Shown: positions 28,391 to 36,021 of the stretch, in pieces
How the letters are laid out: each line of letters starts with the position of its first letter
Position numbering within the stretch: position 1 is the stretch's first letter
Assembly (NCBI GenBank): GCA_963811055.1
Contig: CAWEPQ010000001.1
Coordinates: 744,001 to 808,000 of the forward strand
Length of the DNA: 64,000 nt
Direction: 5' to 3'
From: JACVRW01 sp963811055
Lineage (GTDB): Bacteria > Actinomycetota > Thermoleophilia > Solirubrobacterales > Thermoleophilaceae
Notes under the pieces: model-generated
The model's input: only the letters and a program-made list of their open reading frames with translations
What the model was told of the DNA's origin: nothing
Database searches by the model: none
Position numbers and translations under genes: made by a program

Positions 28391-30270
28391 CAGGCGGCCA
28401 CCCTCTCGAGCCGGCTCGGCCCCGCGTCGAGCCCGCGTCCGAGGCCCTCCGCGGTCCCCGACTCGAGCTGGCTGAGCCAACCCTGGACGGCCAGCACGGT
28501 CCACAGCCTGCTGGTGGTGAACGAGCGGCTGCTCGCCAGGAAGTCCGCGGAGAAGACCTCGTTCTCGCCGCCGATCTCGGGCAACGACCGTGCGCCGCGG
28601 TCCCGGGGCGAGGCGGTGGCGCGGCCGACGAGCTCGCTGAGAGCGGGATGGCGCCGCCAGCGGTCCAGCGGAGTCGCAAAACCGTTCTTGCCGGTGCGGG
28701 CCACGACGGATGCGGGAAGGTGCGGCGCCGCCGCGCTGCGCAGGAGCGGTTTGCTCGCCCGCCCCGAGAAGTGGCGCTCGGGCGGCAGCGAGGCGATGAG
28801 CTCGACCAGCCGGTGGTCGAGCAGGGGCACCCGCGACTCGATCGATGCCGCCATGCTGACCCGGTCCTCCACCGCCAGGAGGGCTGGGAGGTAAGACGTC
28901 AGGTCGTGTGTGAGGAGCTCGGCCGGGCCGAGCGTGCGGAGCGTCGAGCTTCGTGCGGCGGCGCGGAGCTCCGGGTCGACCCGCTCGAGAAACGCGGGAC
29001 TCAGGTCGGCATCTCGCACGCGCGACGCGGTCTGGCGAACGCGGCGCCCGTGCGCGAGTGCCAGCCGCAGGAGCTCCAGCCCTGCCGCGGCCGTGGGGGC
29101 GATCCGCCCGGACCTCAGCCTGCTCACCTGGTACGCGGCCCGGTGACGCAGGTAGCCCCCGAAGAGCTCGTCGCCGCCCTGTCCGCCCAGCACGACCTTC
29201 AGGTCCGACCGGGCGGCGAGGTCCGAGACCATCAGCTGCGGGAAGGCACCCGGGCCGGCGATCGGCTCGTCGAGGTGCCAGATCAGGCGGTCGAACTGGC
29301 GCGGCAGGTCGTCGAGCTCGATCTCGACCTCGTTGTGGCGGACGCCGTGCATGGCGGCCACCTCGCGCGCGAACGGCCGCTCGTCCAGCTCGCCCGCGCC
29401 GGCGAAGGCGCCCGTGAGGGCCACCACGTCGCCGTTCGTGTGGCCGGCGGCCAGCCCCAGCACGGCGCTCGAGTCGAGCCCGCCGGAGAGGTACGTGCCC
29501 ACGCCCACGTCGCTGCGCAGGCTCAACCTCACCGCGTCCGACAGAAGCGCGGCGACCTGCTCCACCGGGACGTCGGCGTCCTCGGCCCCTCTGTCGGACG
29601 GAGACCACCAGGCCGTCTGACTCACGCCCGTTCGGGTCACCTGGAGAAGATGGCCGGGCGCCAGGTTCCGGATCCCCGCATACAGGCTCGTGCGCGGGTC
29701 GGCATGTCCGCGCGCGATGTACGAGTACACCGCGTCGGGGTCGAGCTTGCGCTCGGCGAGCCCCGCCGCCAGCAGGGCCTTCGGCTCGGACGCAAAGGCG
29801 AAGCGCCGCCCGTCGTCGACGTAGGCGAACGGCTTGATCCCCAGCCGGTCGCGCGCACAGAAGAGCTCCTCGCTCGCCCGGTCGTAGATCGCGAACGCGA
29901 ACTGGCCGTTCAGCCGCTGGAGGCAGTCCGGCCCCCACATGGCGAAGGCGTTCACCAGGACCTCGGTGTCGCAGCTCGATGTGAACCGGGCTCCGAGCCG
30001 CTCCAGCTCGGTCCGCAGCTCCACGTAGTTGTAGACCTCGCCGTTGTAGGTGATGACGAAGCGCCCGGTCCAGTCGGACATCGGCTGGGCGCCCCGGTGA
30101 GACGGATCGATGATCGCGAGCCGCCGGTGGCCGAGCACCGCGCCGCGCTCCTCGGCGATCCCCTCACCATCCGGGCCGCGGTGCTCGATAGCGTCGAGCA
30201 TCCGCTGCACGCAACCGGAATCGTTCACCGCGTCGCGCTCCCGCGAGTAGACCCCGGCGATCCCGCACAT
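28390..30270 (-). CDS. asnB: Glutamine-hydrolysing asparagine synthetase-like amidotransferase
   Basis: 626 residues. The N-terminal class II glutaminase begins MCGIAGVY with nucleophile Cys2 and contains HRGPDGEG and YNGEVYNY. The C-terminal synthase domain has the ATP-pyrophosphatase loop YLSGGLDSSAV and GGQGGDELFGGYL. The length and layout match AsnB. In exopolysaccharide loci such proteins may amidate sugar carboxylates rather than make asparagine; the position between the priming transferase and a uronate epimerase favours that, but it is inference. Both ends overlap neighbours by one base. Confidence 0.85.
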   Translation of the reverse strand: MCGIAGVYSRERDAVNDSGCVQRMLDAIEHRGPDGEGIAEERGAVLGHRRLAIIDPSHRGAQPMSDWTGRFVITYNGEVYNYVELRTELERLGARFTSSCDTEVLVNAFAMWGPDCLQRLNGQFAFAIYDRASEELFCARDRLGIKPFAYVDDGRRFAFASEPKALLAAGLAERKLDPDAVYSYIARGHADPRTSLYAGIRNLAPGHLLQVTRTGVSQTAWWSPSDRGAEDADVPVEQVAALLSDAVRLSLRSDVGVGTYLSGGLDSSAVLGLAAGHTNGDVVALTGAFAGAGELDERPFAREVAAMHGVRHNEVEIELDDLPRQFDRLIWHLDEPIAGPGAFPQLMVSDLAARSDLKVVLGGQGGDELFGGYLRHRAAYQVSRLRSGRIAPTAAAGLELLRLALAHGRRVRQTASRVRDADLSPAFLERVDPELRAAARSSTLRTLGPAELLTHDLTSYLPALLAVEDRVSMAASIESRVPLLDHRLVELIASLPPERHFSGRASKPLLRSAAAPHLPASVVARTGKNGFATPLDRWRRHPALSELVGRATASPRDRGARSLPEIGGENEVFSADFLASSRSFTTSRLWTVLAVQGWLSQLESGTAEGLGRGLDAGPSRLERVAA

Positions 30271-31703
30271 CAGGCTTGCCGGTAGCGGAGAACCGCTGCG
30301 GTGGTTGCGAGCAGAATCTTCACGTCGAGCCAGGGCGACCAGTTCTCGATGTAGTAGTTGTCCCACTCGGCGCGCTCGGACAGCGAGAGCTGGCTGAAGC
30401 GATCCGGGCCTCTGCCGAGGCCATGGACCTGTGCCCACCCGGTGATGCCCGACTTGACCCGGAGTCGGTCGCTGTAGCGGTACACGGTCCGGTCGAACTC
30501 CGCCGCCAGGTGGGGTTGCTCGGGTCGCGGCCCGACGATGCTCATCTCGCCGCGCAGCACGTTCACGAGCTGCGGAAGCTCGTCGATGGACATCCTCCGG
30601 ACGAACGCCGCCAGCGCGGCCCGCCTCGGCGACACCGCCGCGTCGCCCTCGGGAAGCGTCCGAAGCTTGAGCAGCTCGTAGATCCGTCCGTCATGGCCTA
30701 CGCGCTTCTGGCGGAGCACCACCGGTCGTCCCAGCGAGAGCAGGAGGGCGAGACCGGCAACCATCACGAGCGGTGAGACCACAATGAGCCCGAGCAGCGC
30801 CAGAACGCGGTCCAGCGCGTACTTCAAGGACAGGCGCCACCCGCCGGGGCCGACGTGCGCGACGGAGAGCAAGGGCACGCCGCCGAGGCGCTCGAGCGCC
30901 ACCCGGTCGCGGGTCATCTCGAACAGCCTGGGGACCATCCAGACCTGGACGCCCGCTCCCGTGCACCTGCTCACCTCGTCCAGCAGCTCGCTGTCGGGTC
31001 CGCGCTGGAAGGTGACGATCACGTGCTGGACGCCGCGCCTGACGACTTCGTCGGACAGGCGCCCGTGCGACGCGAGCGGCAGCTCGAGCGCCTCGTAACC
31101 GATGCCCTTCGGGTGTCGGTCGAAGAAGCCGACCGGCCGCAGCCCCAGCTCGGGATGTCGCAGGAGGCGCTCCGCGATTGCCACACCGAGTTGGCCGGCG
31201 CCGGCGATGAGGGTGGGATGGCCGCCGCTCCGGCGCAGGGAGCGGTGCCTCACCTGCGCCAGCGTGACGCGAGCGGCCAGCACCGACGCCAACGCGAGCG
31301 TGGAGGCCAGGAGAACGTCTGCTGACGAGGCAACAGGCCAGCCGAGCACCGCCTGCGACGAAAAGACGGCCATGGTGGCCAGCAGGCACGCGACCGTCAG
31401 TTCGCGGCCGGTGTCCAGGAGCCGTCTGCGGAGGCTCGGTGAGGGGGACCGGGTGTGCGCGAACAGGAGGAGGCCGGCGGCGGCGGCGACCTGAGCATCG
31501 AGCGCACCCGCTCCGGCCAGCGCCAGGAGCACCACCAGGCCGAGTGCGGCCACGTCCACGGCGAGCAGAGTCAGCCACGGCGTGAACAGCGCGGGCCGGC
31601 CGGCCGCGTGCGCCCGCGGCACCGGCAGAACGGCGACCGCGGCCGAGCCGGATGCAGGCAGGATGCGCTCGCCCGCGGTAGGGCTCAGTTCGCTGTCACG
31701 CAT
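30270..31703 (-). CDS. Polyprenyl glycosylphosphotransferase (priming sugar transferase)
   Basis: 477 residues. The N-terminal half has four to five membrane segments and a soluble NAD-binding-like domain (GAGQLGVAIAERLLRHPEL). The C-terminal catalytic domain has DRVLALLGLIVVSPLVMVAG and QKRVGHDGRIYELLKLRT, then SIDELPQL, IVGPRPE and KSGITGWAQVHG, all hallmarks of WbaP/WcaJ enzymes. It transfers the first sugar-1-phosphate to undecaprenyl phosphate, starting repeat-unit synthesis. Divergent from the GH10 gene with starts only 6 nt apart if both ATGs are used. Confidence 0.85.
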   Translation of the reverse strand: MRDSELSPTAGERILPASGSAAVAVLPVPRAHAAGRPALFTPWLTLLAVDVAALGLVVLLALAGAGALDAQVAAAAGLLLFAHTRSPSPSLRRRLLDTGRELTVACLLATMAVFSSQAVLGWPVASSADVLLASTLALASVLAARVTLAQVRHRSLRRSGGHPTLIAGAGQLGVAIAERLLRHPELGLRPVGFFDRHPKGIGYEALELPLASHGRLSDEVVRRGVQHVIVTFQRGPDSELLDEVSRCTGAGVQVWMVPRLFEMTRDRVALERLGGVPLLSVAHVGPGGWRLSLKYALDRVLALLGLIVVSPLVMVAGLALLLSLGRPVVLRQKRVGHDGRIYELLKLRTLPEGDAAVSPRRAALAAFVRRMSIDELPQLVNVLRGEMSIVGPRPEQPHLAAEFDRTVYRYSDRLRVKSGITGWAQVHGLGRGPDRFSQLSLSERAEWDNYYIENWSPWLDVKILLATTAAVLRYRQA

Positions 31704-31709
31704 TATCTG

Positions 31710-32915
31710 ATGAGCGTTCGATGGCGGCGGCGGCGCAGCTGGACTGCTTCGACCGTAGGCGCGATCCCTTGCTCTCGCGCTGGCCGAACGGGGAGTGCGG
31801 GCGCTTGGGTAAGGTCCTGTCGCTTGTTGCCGGTCGCTCTACTCGTAGCCTTGATTGCAGGCGCTGGGGTCGCGTCTGCCGATGCCGCGACCGCCGCCTT
31901 GCCGGCGCAGGGCTCGTGCCACGAGAGCCGGGTGACGCTTCGGTGCGCGGCGCGCCACGCGGGCTTGCGCGTGGGGGTGGGAACCGAGGCCGGCGTTCGG
32001 GCTGACGACCGTCTCACGGCCCGCGAGTTCGACTCGGTGACGCTCGAGAACTCGCTGCAGTGGCGCGTCGTGCATCCGGCTCCCAATCGCTGGGACTTCA
32101 GCGGCGCCGACCGGACGATTGGCTGGGCCCGCCGCAACGGTCTCCGGCTCACGGCGACCCATTTCGTGTGGGACCAGATCCTCTACCAGAGCACGCCGGC
32201 GTGGGTCAAGCGGATCACCGACCCGCGGCGACTCAGGGCGGTGATGGCGCGGCATCTCAGCACGATCACCCGCCGCTACGGGCGGAGCATCCACCGCTGG
32301 ATCGTGGTCAACGAGCCGCTGAGCTACGTCGGCGACACCGCCGCCATCCAGGAGAACCACTTCAGCCGCGTGCTGGGCCGCGACTCCATCGCCGAGACGT
32401 TCCGGATCGCCCGCCGGGCCGCGCCGCACGCCCGGCTGGTGTTGAACGAGATCTTCACCGAGACCGACCCGGGCAAGGCCGAGGCGCTCGTGAAGCTCGC
32501 ACGCTCGCTGGTGGCCCGGCACGTCCCGATCGACGAGGTAGGCCTCCAGGGGCACCTGTTCACGAGCCTTCTCCAGCCGACGGCGCCGAACGCGAAATTG
32601 GTGCGCTCGACCCTGCGGAGGCTGACGGCGCTCGGACTCGAGGTCTCTTTCACCGAGATCGATGCTCCGGTCTTCCCCGAGACGCGAAACCGTCTCGCGG
32701 AGCAAGCGCGGCGGATCCGCACGCTCGTGACCGCGTGTCGTGCCTTCCGTCGTTGCACGGGGCTGACCTTCTGGAACCTCCACGACGGCAGGTCCTGGCT
32801 CAACGACCTCTACCAGCGGGACGACCTCGCCCCGACTCTCTTCAGCGCATCCCGCAGGCCGAAGCCCGCTTACTTCGCCGTCCGGCGCGCGCTCCTTGCG
32901 AACCAGCGCCGCTAG
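31710..32915 (+). CDS. Secreted glycoside hydrolase family 10 (xylanase-like)
   Basis: 401 residues from ATG 31710. The hydrophobic segment LLPVALLVALIAGAGVASADA at about 39-59 is a signal peptide; TTG TTG codons immediately before it (about 31827) could be the true start. The GH10 fold shows EFDSVTLENSLQW, THFVWDQ and the acid/base Glu202 in VVNEPLS. It then has LNEIFTE, and the nucleophile Glu316 in SFTEIDAP. Both catalytic glutamates are kept. Next to the exopolysaccharide genes it may trim the polymer, but a plant-xylan role is equally possible. Its stop shares CTAG with the convergent arsC stop. Confidence 0.8.
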   Translation: MSVRWRRRRSWTASTVGAIPCSRAGRTGSAGAWVRSCRLLPVALLVALIAGAGVASADAATAALPAQGSCHESRVTLRCAARHAGLRVGVGTEAGVRADDRLTAREFDSVTLENSLQWRVVHPAPNRWDFSGADRTIGWARRNGLRLTATHFVWDQILYQSTPAWVKRITDPRRLRAVMARHLSTITRRYGRSIHRWIVVNEPLSYVGDTAAIQENHFSRVLGRDSIAETFRIARRAAPHARLVLNEIFTETDPGKAEALVKLARSLVARHVPIDEVGLQGHLFTSLLQPTAPNAKLVRSTLRRLTALGLEVSFTEIDAPVFPETRNRLAEQARRIRTLVTACRAFRRCTGLTFWNLHDGRSWLNDLYQRDDLAPTLFSASRRPKPAYFAVRRALLANQRR

Positions 32916-33304
32916 CTGTCGAGCGCGGCGAGCAGTTCGTCCACACGCCCGGCGATGTCGTCGCGGGTGGCGCGGACCTCATCGATGGGCCGGCCCTTCG
33001 GGTCGGGTAGGTCCCAATCGATGTAGCGCTTGCCCGGGATGAAGGGACACTCGTCACCGCAGCCCATCGTCACCACCACATCGGCGCGTTCGGCCATCTC
33101 CCGGGTCAGCTGCTTGGGCACCTGCTCGCTCACGTCGATGCCCAGCTCGCGCATGACCTCGACGACCTCGGGGTGCAAGCGTTCACCGGGGGTGGTTCCC
33201 GCCGACTCCGCCTCGTGCTGGGCCCCCGCGGCACGGTCGAAAAGGGCTCGGCTCATCTGCGAGCGCCCGGCGTTGTGGAGGCAGACGAAGAGCACCCGGG
33301 CCAT
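32912..33304 (-). CDS. arsC: Arsenate reductase, thioredoxin-coupled LMW-PTP type
   Basis: 130 residues. Reduces As(V) to As(III). The anion-binding loop is CLHNAGRS with Cys8. The relay cysteines are Cys82 and Cys86 in TMGCGDECPF, and the general acid lies in WDLPDP near residue 101, so all catalytic elements of the thioredoxin-coupled family are present. It is the last gene of the leftward arm of the arsenic island; its ATG follows the aquaglyceroporin stop directly (TAG then ATG). No ArsA/ArsB pump lies nearby, so As(III) probably leaves through the neighbouring channel. Confidence 0.9.
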   Translation of the reverse strand: MARVLFVCLHNAGRSQMSRALFDRAAGAQHEAESAGTTPGERLHPEVVEVMRELGIDVSEQVPKQLTREMAERADVVVTMGCGDECPFIPGKRYIDWDLPDPKGRPIDEVRATRDDIAGRVDELLAALDS

Positions 33305-33991
33305 CTAGGGAGCCTCCGCCAGGTGCTCCCCGCGCACGAGTTGATATGCGAGCGCCCCGAGGGCCGCGCCCACCACCGGGCCCGCGACGTACAGCCAGAA
33401 GTCTGTCCACTCGCCTGCCGCGAGCGCGGGGCCAAAGGACCGCGCGGGGTTCATGCTCGCCCCGGTCACCGGACCTCCGAACAGAGCATCGAGTCCCACA
33501 GTGCCCCCGATCGCGATGGCCGCGGCCGCTCCCACGGCTCTCACGTCGGTCGCCACGGCCAGGATCACGAACATCAGAAACGCGGTCAGGAGCGCCTCGT
33601 AGACGAACGCGCTGCCGATCCCAACCGTGGGCACCGTCGCACCGAGGCCGGCAGGCTGGTCGGGCCAGACCGCAAGTAGGACCAGCGCGCCGCACGTGGC
33701 CCCGATGAACTGAGCCGCGATGTACGCCGAGGCGTCTCGCGGAGCGAAGTGACGGGTCAGGGTGAACGCCACGGTGACGGCGGGGTTGATGTGCGCCCCT
33801 GACAGGTGCCCGATGGCGTAGATCATCACCATGATGATCAGCCCGAACACGAGCGCAACGCCCACCGTGCCGAGTGCGCCGTCGTAGCGCGCGTCGGTGA
33901 CCATCGCCCCGCAGCCCGCGAAGACGAGGGCGAAGGCCGCGAGCCCCTCGGCTGCCGCGCGCCTCGGCAGGTTCGGGCGTTCCCCGCTCAC
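33305..33991 (-). CDS. aqpS: MIP-family aquaglyceroporin of the arsenic island
   Basis: 228-residue membrane channel with six helices and two half-helices. The first NPA box is GAHINPAVT and the second is SMNPARSFGP. It also has the expected Glu in AAEGLAAFALVFAGCG. In Sinorhizobium-type ars operons AqpS lets As(III), made by ArsC, leave down its gradient, and the order here (channel then arsC) supports the same role. The symbol rests on context; sequence alone says only MIP family. GTG at 33991 overlaps the stop of the upstream diiron gene by four bases. Confidence 0.8.
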   Translation of the reverse strand: MSGERPNLPRRAAAEGLAAFALVFAGCGAMVTDARYDGALGTVGVALVFGLIIMVMIYAIGHLSGAHINPAVTVAFTLTRHFAPRDASAYIAAQFIGATCGALVLLAVWPDQPAGLGATVPTVGIGSAFVYEALLTAFLMFVILAVATDVRAVGAAAAIAIGGTVGLDALFGGPVTGASMNPARSFGPALAAGEWTDFWLYVAGPVVGAALGALAYQLVRGEHLAEAP

Positions 33992-34812
33992 AGAGAGTCG
34001 AGTGGAACCCCGACGATGTTGAGCCGCCGGGAGAGACCCGAGACGGCGAAGTCGCGGATTTCCTCCGAGCCCGCTCCGAGCGCGTCCCAGTCGGTGCCCT
34101 CGCGATCGGGCGGGGTCAGCGACTCGGCGACGGCGGGGAGCAGCGCCCGCAGCGTGTCACGGACGTTGCCGGCCAGCTCGGGGTCCTCGCGGACGGCCTC
34201 GCGCAGGAACCATGTGCCGTAGCCGATGTGGCGCTGCTCGTCGTGGTGGATCTTCGAGTAGCCCTCCACGAACCCGGGGAGCAGCGACTCCCGCTCCAGG
34301 TAGCGGACGATGAAGTTGAACGCCGTGAGCCCGAGCGTGCCCTCGATGACCATGTGGTAGGTGGTCACGAAGTCCACCTTCGCGCCCCCGTCCGCCGGGT
34401 CCGCGACCAGGCGCTCGTGGGCCTTGACCAGCGCCTCGTCGAAGATCGTGGAGAACGCCGGTGAGAGCTGCTCGCGGGCGCGCTCGACATGGGCTCCGAT
34501 CGTCTGGGGATCGGCTATGACCTCGTCCTGGAAGCGGGCGTAGAACTGCATGTGCCGCGCTTCGTCCACCTGCTGCGTGGCGAGGAAGGTGGCCTCCTCC
34601 TCCGAGCCGTAGGCCCCGACGAGTCCCGAGAACTTCGTGGTGATCCTCTCCTCGGCCACCATCAGCGAGGACAGCGCCCAGAACACGAGCCCGCGGTCCT
34701 CGCCGGCCATCTCGGCCCACTGAGCCCGGTCCCCTTTCAGGTCGATCGCGAAGGGGCTCCACTGCTCGTCCTCCCAGTGGCGGTAGAGCGTCTGCGGATC
34801 GTGAAGGTGCAC
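33988..34812 (-). CDS. R2/R2lox-like ferritin-fold diiron protein in the arsenic island
   Basis: 274 residues, all helical. Likely metal ligands are Glu54 (or 55) in VAEERI, Glu84 and His87 in DEARH, Glu157 in MVIEG, and Glu192 and His195 in DEQRH. This is the six-ligand pattern of ribonucleotide reductase R2 and R2lox. Tyr152, five residues before Glu157, sits where R2lox has its cross-link Tyr; Ile57 occupies the partner Val position. It lacks the R2 C-terminal tail, so R2lox-like oxidase is likelier than RNR. First gene of the leftward ars arm, GTG start. Its arsenic role is unknown; an oxidase acting on arsenicals is one guess. Confidence 0.65.
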   Translation of the reverse strand: MHLHDPQTLYRHWEDEQWSPFAIDLKGDRAQWAEMAGEDRGLVFWALSSLMVAEERITTKFSGLVGAYGSEEEATFLATQQVDEARHMQFYARFQDEVIADPQTIGAHVERAREQLSPAFSTIFDEALVKAHERLVADPADGGAKVDFVTTYHMVIEGTLGLTAFNFIVRYLERESLLPGFVEGYSKIHHDEQRHIGYGTWFLREAVREDPELAGNVRDTLRALLPAVAESLTPPDREGTDWDALGAGSEEIRDFAVSGLSRRLNIVGVPLDSL

Positions 34813-34837
34813 CTCGGCGATACGGTGAGCCTATCCA

Positions 34838-34866
34838 TTGACAGGCATCACTTCAATCGATATATG
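34838..34866 (+). promoter_or_regulatory. Promoter of arsR-arsM-MFS, giving a leaderless arsR transcript
   Basis: TTGACA at 34838-34843, a 17-nt spacer, then TATATG at 34861-34866. The predicted start of transcription falls at or next to the ATG at 34874, so the mRNA is probably leaderless. An A/T-rich partly palindromic stretch (ATCGATATATGTAGAT) overlaps the -10 box and is the obvious candidate ArsR operator. The divergent diiron gene starts 61 nt away, so one bound ArsR dimer could control both arms. Confidence 0.7.
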
Positions 34867-34873
34867 TAGATAG

Positions 34874-35227
34874 ATGCCCATCGATCTGGAACTGGCTCCC
34901 AAGCAGAAGCGGGGCGCCGGGGAGCCCTGCTGCGAGCCGGTCGTCTATCCCGATGTGGAACGCGCGCAGGCGGAGCGTCTGTCGATGACCGCGAAGGCGC
35001 TCGCGGACCCGATCAGGCTTCAGCTCGTGGACGTGCTTCGAAAGCACGCCGGCAAGGTCTGCGTGTGCGAGCTGGTGCCGCTGTTCGACGTTGCGCAGCC
35101 GACGCTCTCGCACCATCTCAAGAAGCTTCGCGAGGCCGGGATCGTGGACTCCGAGCGTCGCGGACTGTGGGCGTACTACTACGTCAATCCCGAAGCCCTG
35201 GAGGAACTGTCCCAATGGCTGAGCTGA
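34874..35227 (+). CDS. arsR: Arsenic-responsive ArsR repressor
   Basis: 117 residues. Winged-helix fold with ALADPIRLQLVDVLR and DVAQPTLSHHLKKLREAGI, and wing SERRGLWAYYYV. Metal-site cysteines are Cys63 and Cys65 in KVCVCEL (alpha-3 site as in classic ArsR), plus Cys19-Cys20 in GEPCCEP in an N-terminal extension. This allows a two- or three-Cys As(III) site. It would repress both arms of the island until As(III) binds. The stop overlaps the arsM start by 13 nt. Confidence 0.9.
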   Translation: MPIDLELAPKQKRGAGEPCCEPVVYPDVERAQAERLSMTAKALADPIRLQLVDVLRKHAGKVCVCELVPLFDVAQPTLSHHLKKLREAGIVDSERRGLWAYYYVNPEALEELSQWLS

Positions 35228-36006
35228 CCGAGACCGACATCCGTGAGCGCGTGCGCGACCGTTACGCGAGCGCGGCGAAGGCCGCTACCGAGGGAGCGTC
35301 ATTCGAGGGTGGCAGCGCCACGAGCGGCTGCTGCGGGAGAGACATGTCGCCTGAGGACGAGCACGGAAACGTCGTGTTCGGCGGAACCCTCTACGAGGCC
35401 GAAGCGGAGGGCGCCCCACGCGCGGCGGTCGAGGCGTCGCTCGGCTGCGGGGTTCCCACTGCCGTCGCAGACCTCCGTGAAGGCGAGACGGTGCTTGACC
35501 TCGGGTCCGGTGGCGGCGCCGACGTGTTGATCTCCGCCCGCCGCGTGGGCGTGACCGGTAAGGCCATCGGGCTCGACATGACCGACGAGATGCTGTCCCT
35601 CGCGCGCACAAATGCGGCCGAGGCCGGCGTCGAGAACGTCGAGTTCGTCAAGGGCTACATCGAGGACCTACCGCTACCCGACGCCAGCGTGGACGTGGTC
35701 ATCTCGAACTGCGTCATCAACCTCTCGGGCGACAAGTCACGCGTGCTCGCGGAGGCGGCCCGGGTGCTGCGCCCAGGCGGCCGCTTCGCTGTCTCGGACG
35801 TGATCGCGGACCCGGACATGGACGAGGCCACTAAGAGCGACATGCAGCAGTGGACGGGCTGCGTCGCCGGCGCGCTCACGCGCGAGGAGTTCGAGCGCGC
35901 GCTCACCGAAGCGGGCTTGACGGACGTCGACATTCGCGAGACCCACCGCGTCCACAAGCATGCGAGTTCGGCCATCGTCCGCGCCAGCAAGCCCCGCCCG
36001 GAGTAG
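35215..36006 (+). CDS. arsM: Arsenite S-adenosylmethionine methyltransferase
   Basis: 263 residues. The SAM-binding motif is VLDLGSGGGAD near residue 93. The three catalytic cysteines of ArsM are present: Cys78 in LGCG, Cys166 in SNCVINLS and Cys216 in GCVAGAL. An extra CysCys pair (39-40) lies in the N-terminal region, where some ArsM proteins have a regulatory disulfide. It converts As(III) to methylated species. ATG at 35215 lies inside the arsR end, implying coupled translation. Confidence 0.95.
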   Translation: MAELTETDIRERVRDRYASAAKAATEGASFEGGSATSGCCGRDMSPEDEHGNVVFGGTLYEAEAEGAPRAAVEASLGCGVPTAVADLREGETVLDLGSGGGADVLISARRVGVTGKAIGLDMTDEMLSLARTNAAEAGVENVEFVKGYIEDLPLPDASVDVVISNCVINLSGDKSRVLAEAARVLRPGGRFAVSDVIADPDMDEATKSDMQQWTGCVAGALTREEFERALTEAGLTDVDIRETHRVHKHASSAIVRASKPRPE

Positions 36007-36021
36007 GGCGCGCGACGCGCT

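Noticed and set aside
27419..29938. 839-residue minus-strand protein
   Set aside because: Only the last 323 residues are a real epimerase. The rest is the out-of-frame shadow of asnB.
33988..34812. Simple annotation as ribonucleotide reductase beta subunit
   Set aside because: No alpha subunit is nearby, the C-terminal R2 tail is missing and the spacing with Tyr152 before Glu157 fits R2lox better. A remote RNR role cannot be fully excluded.
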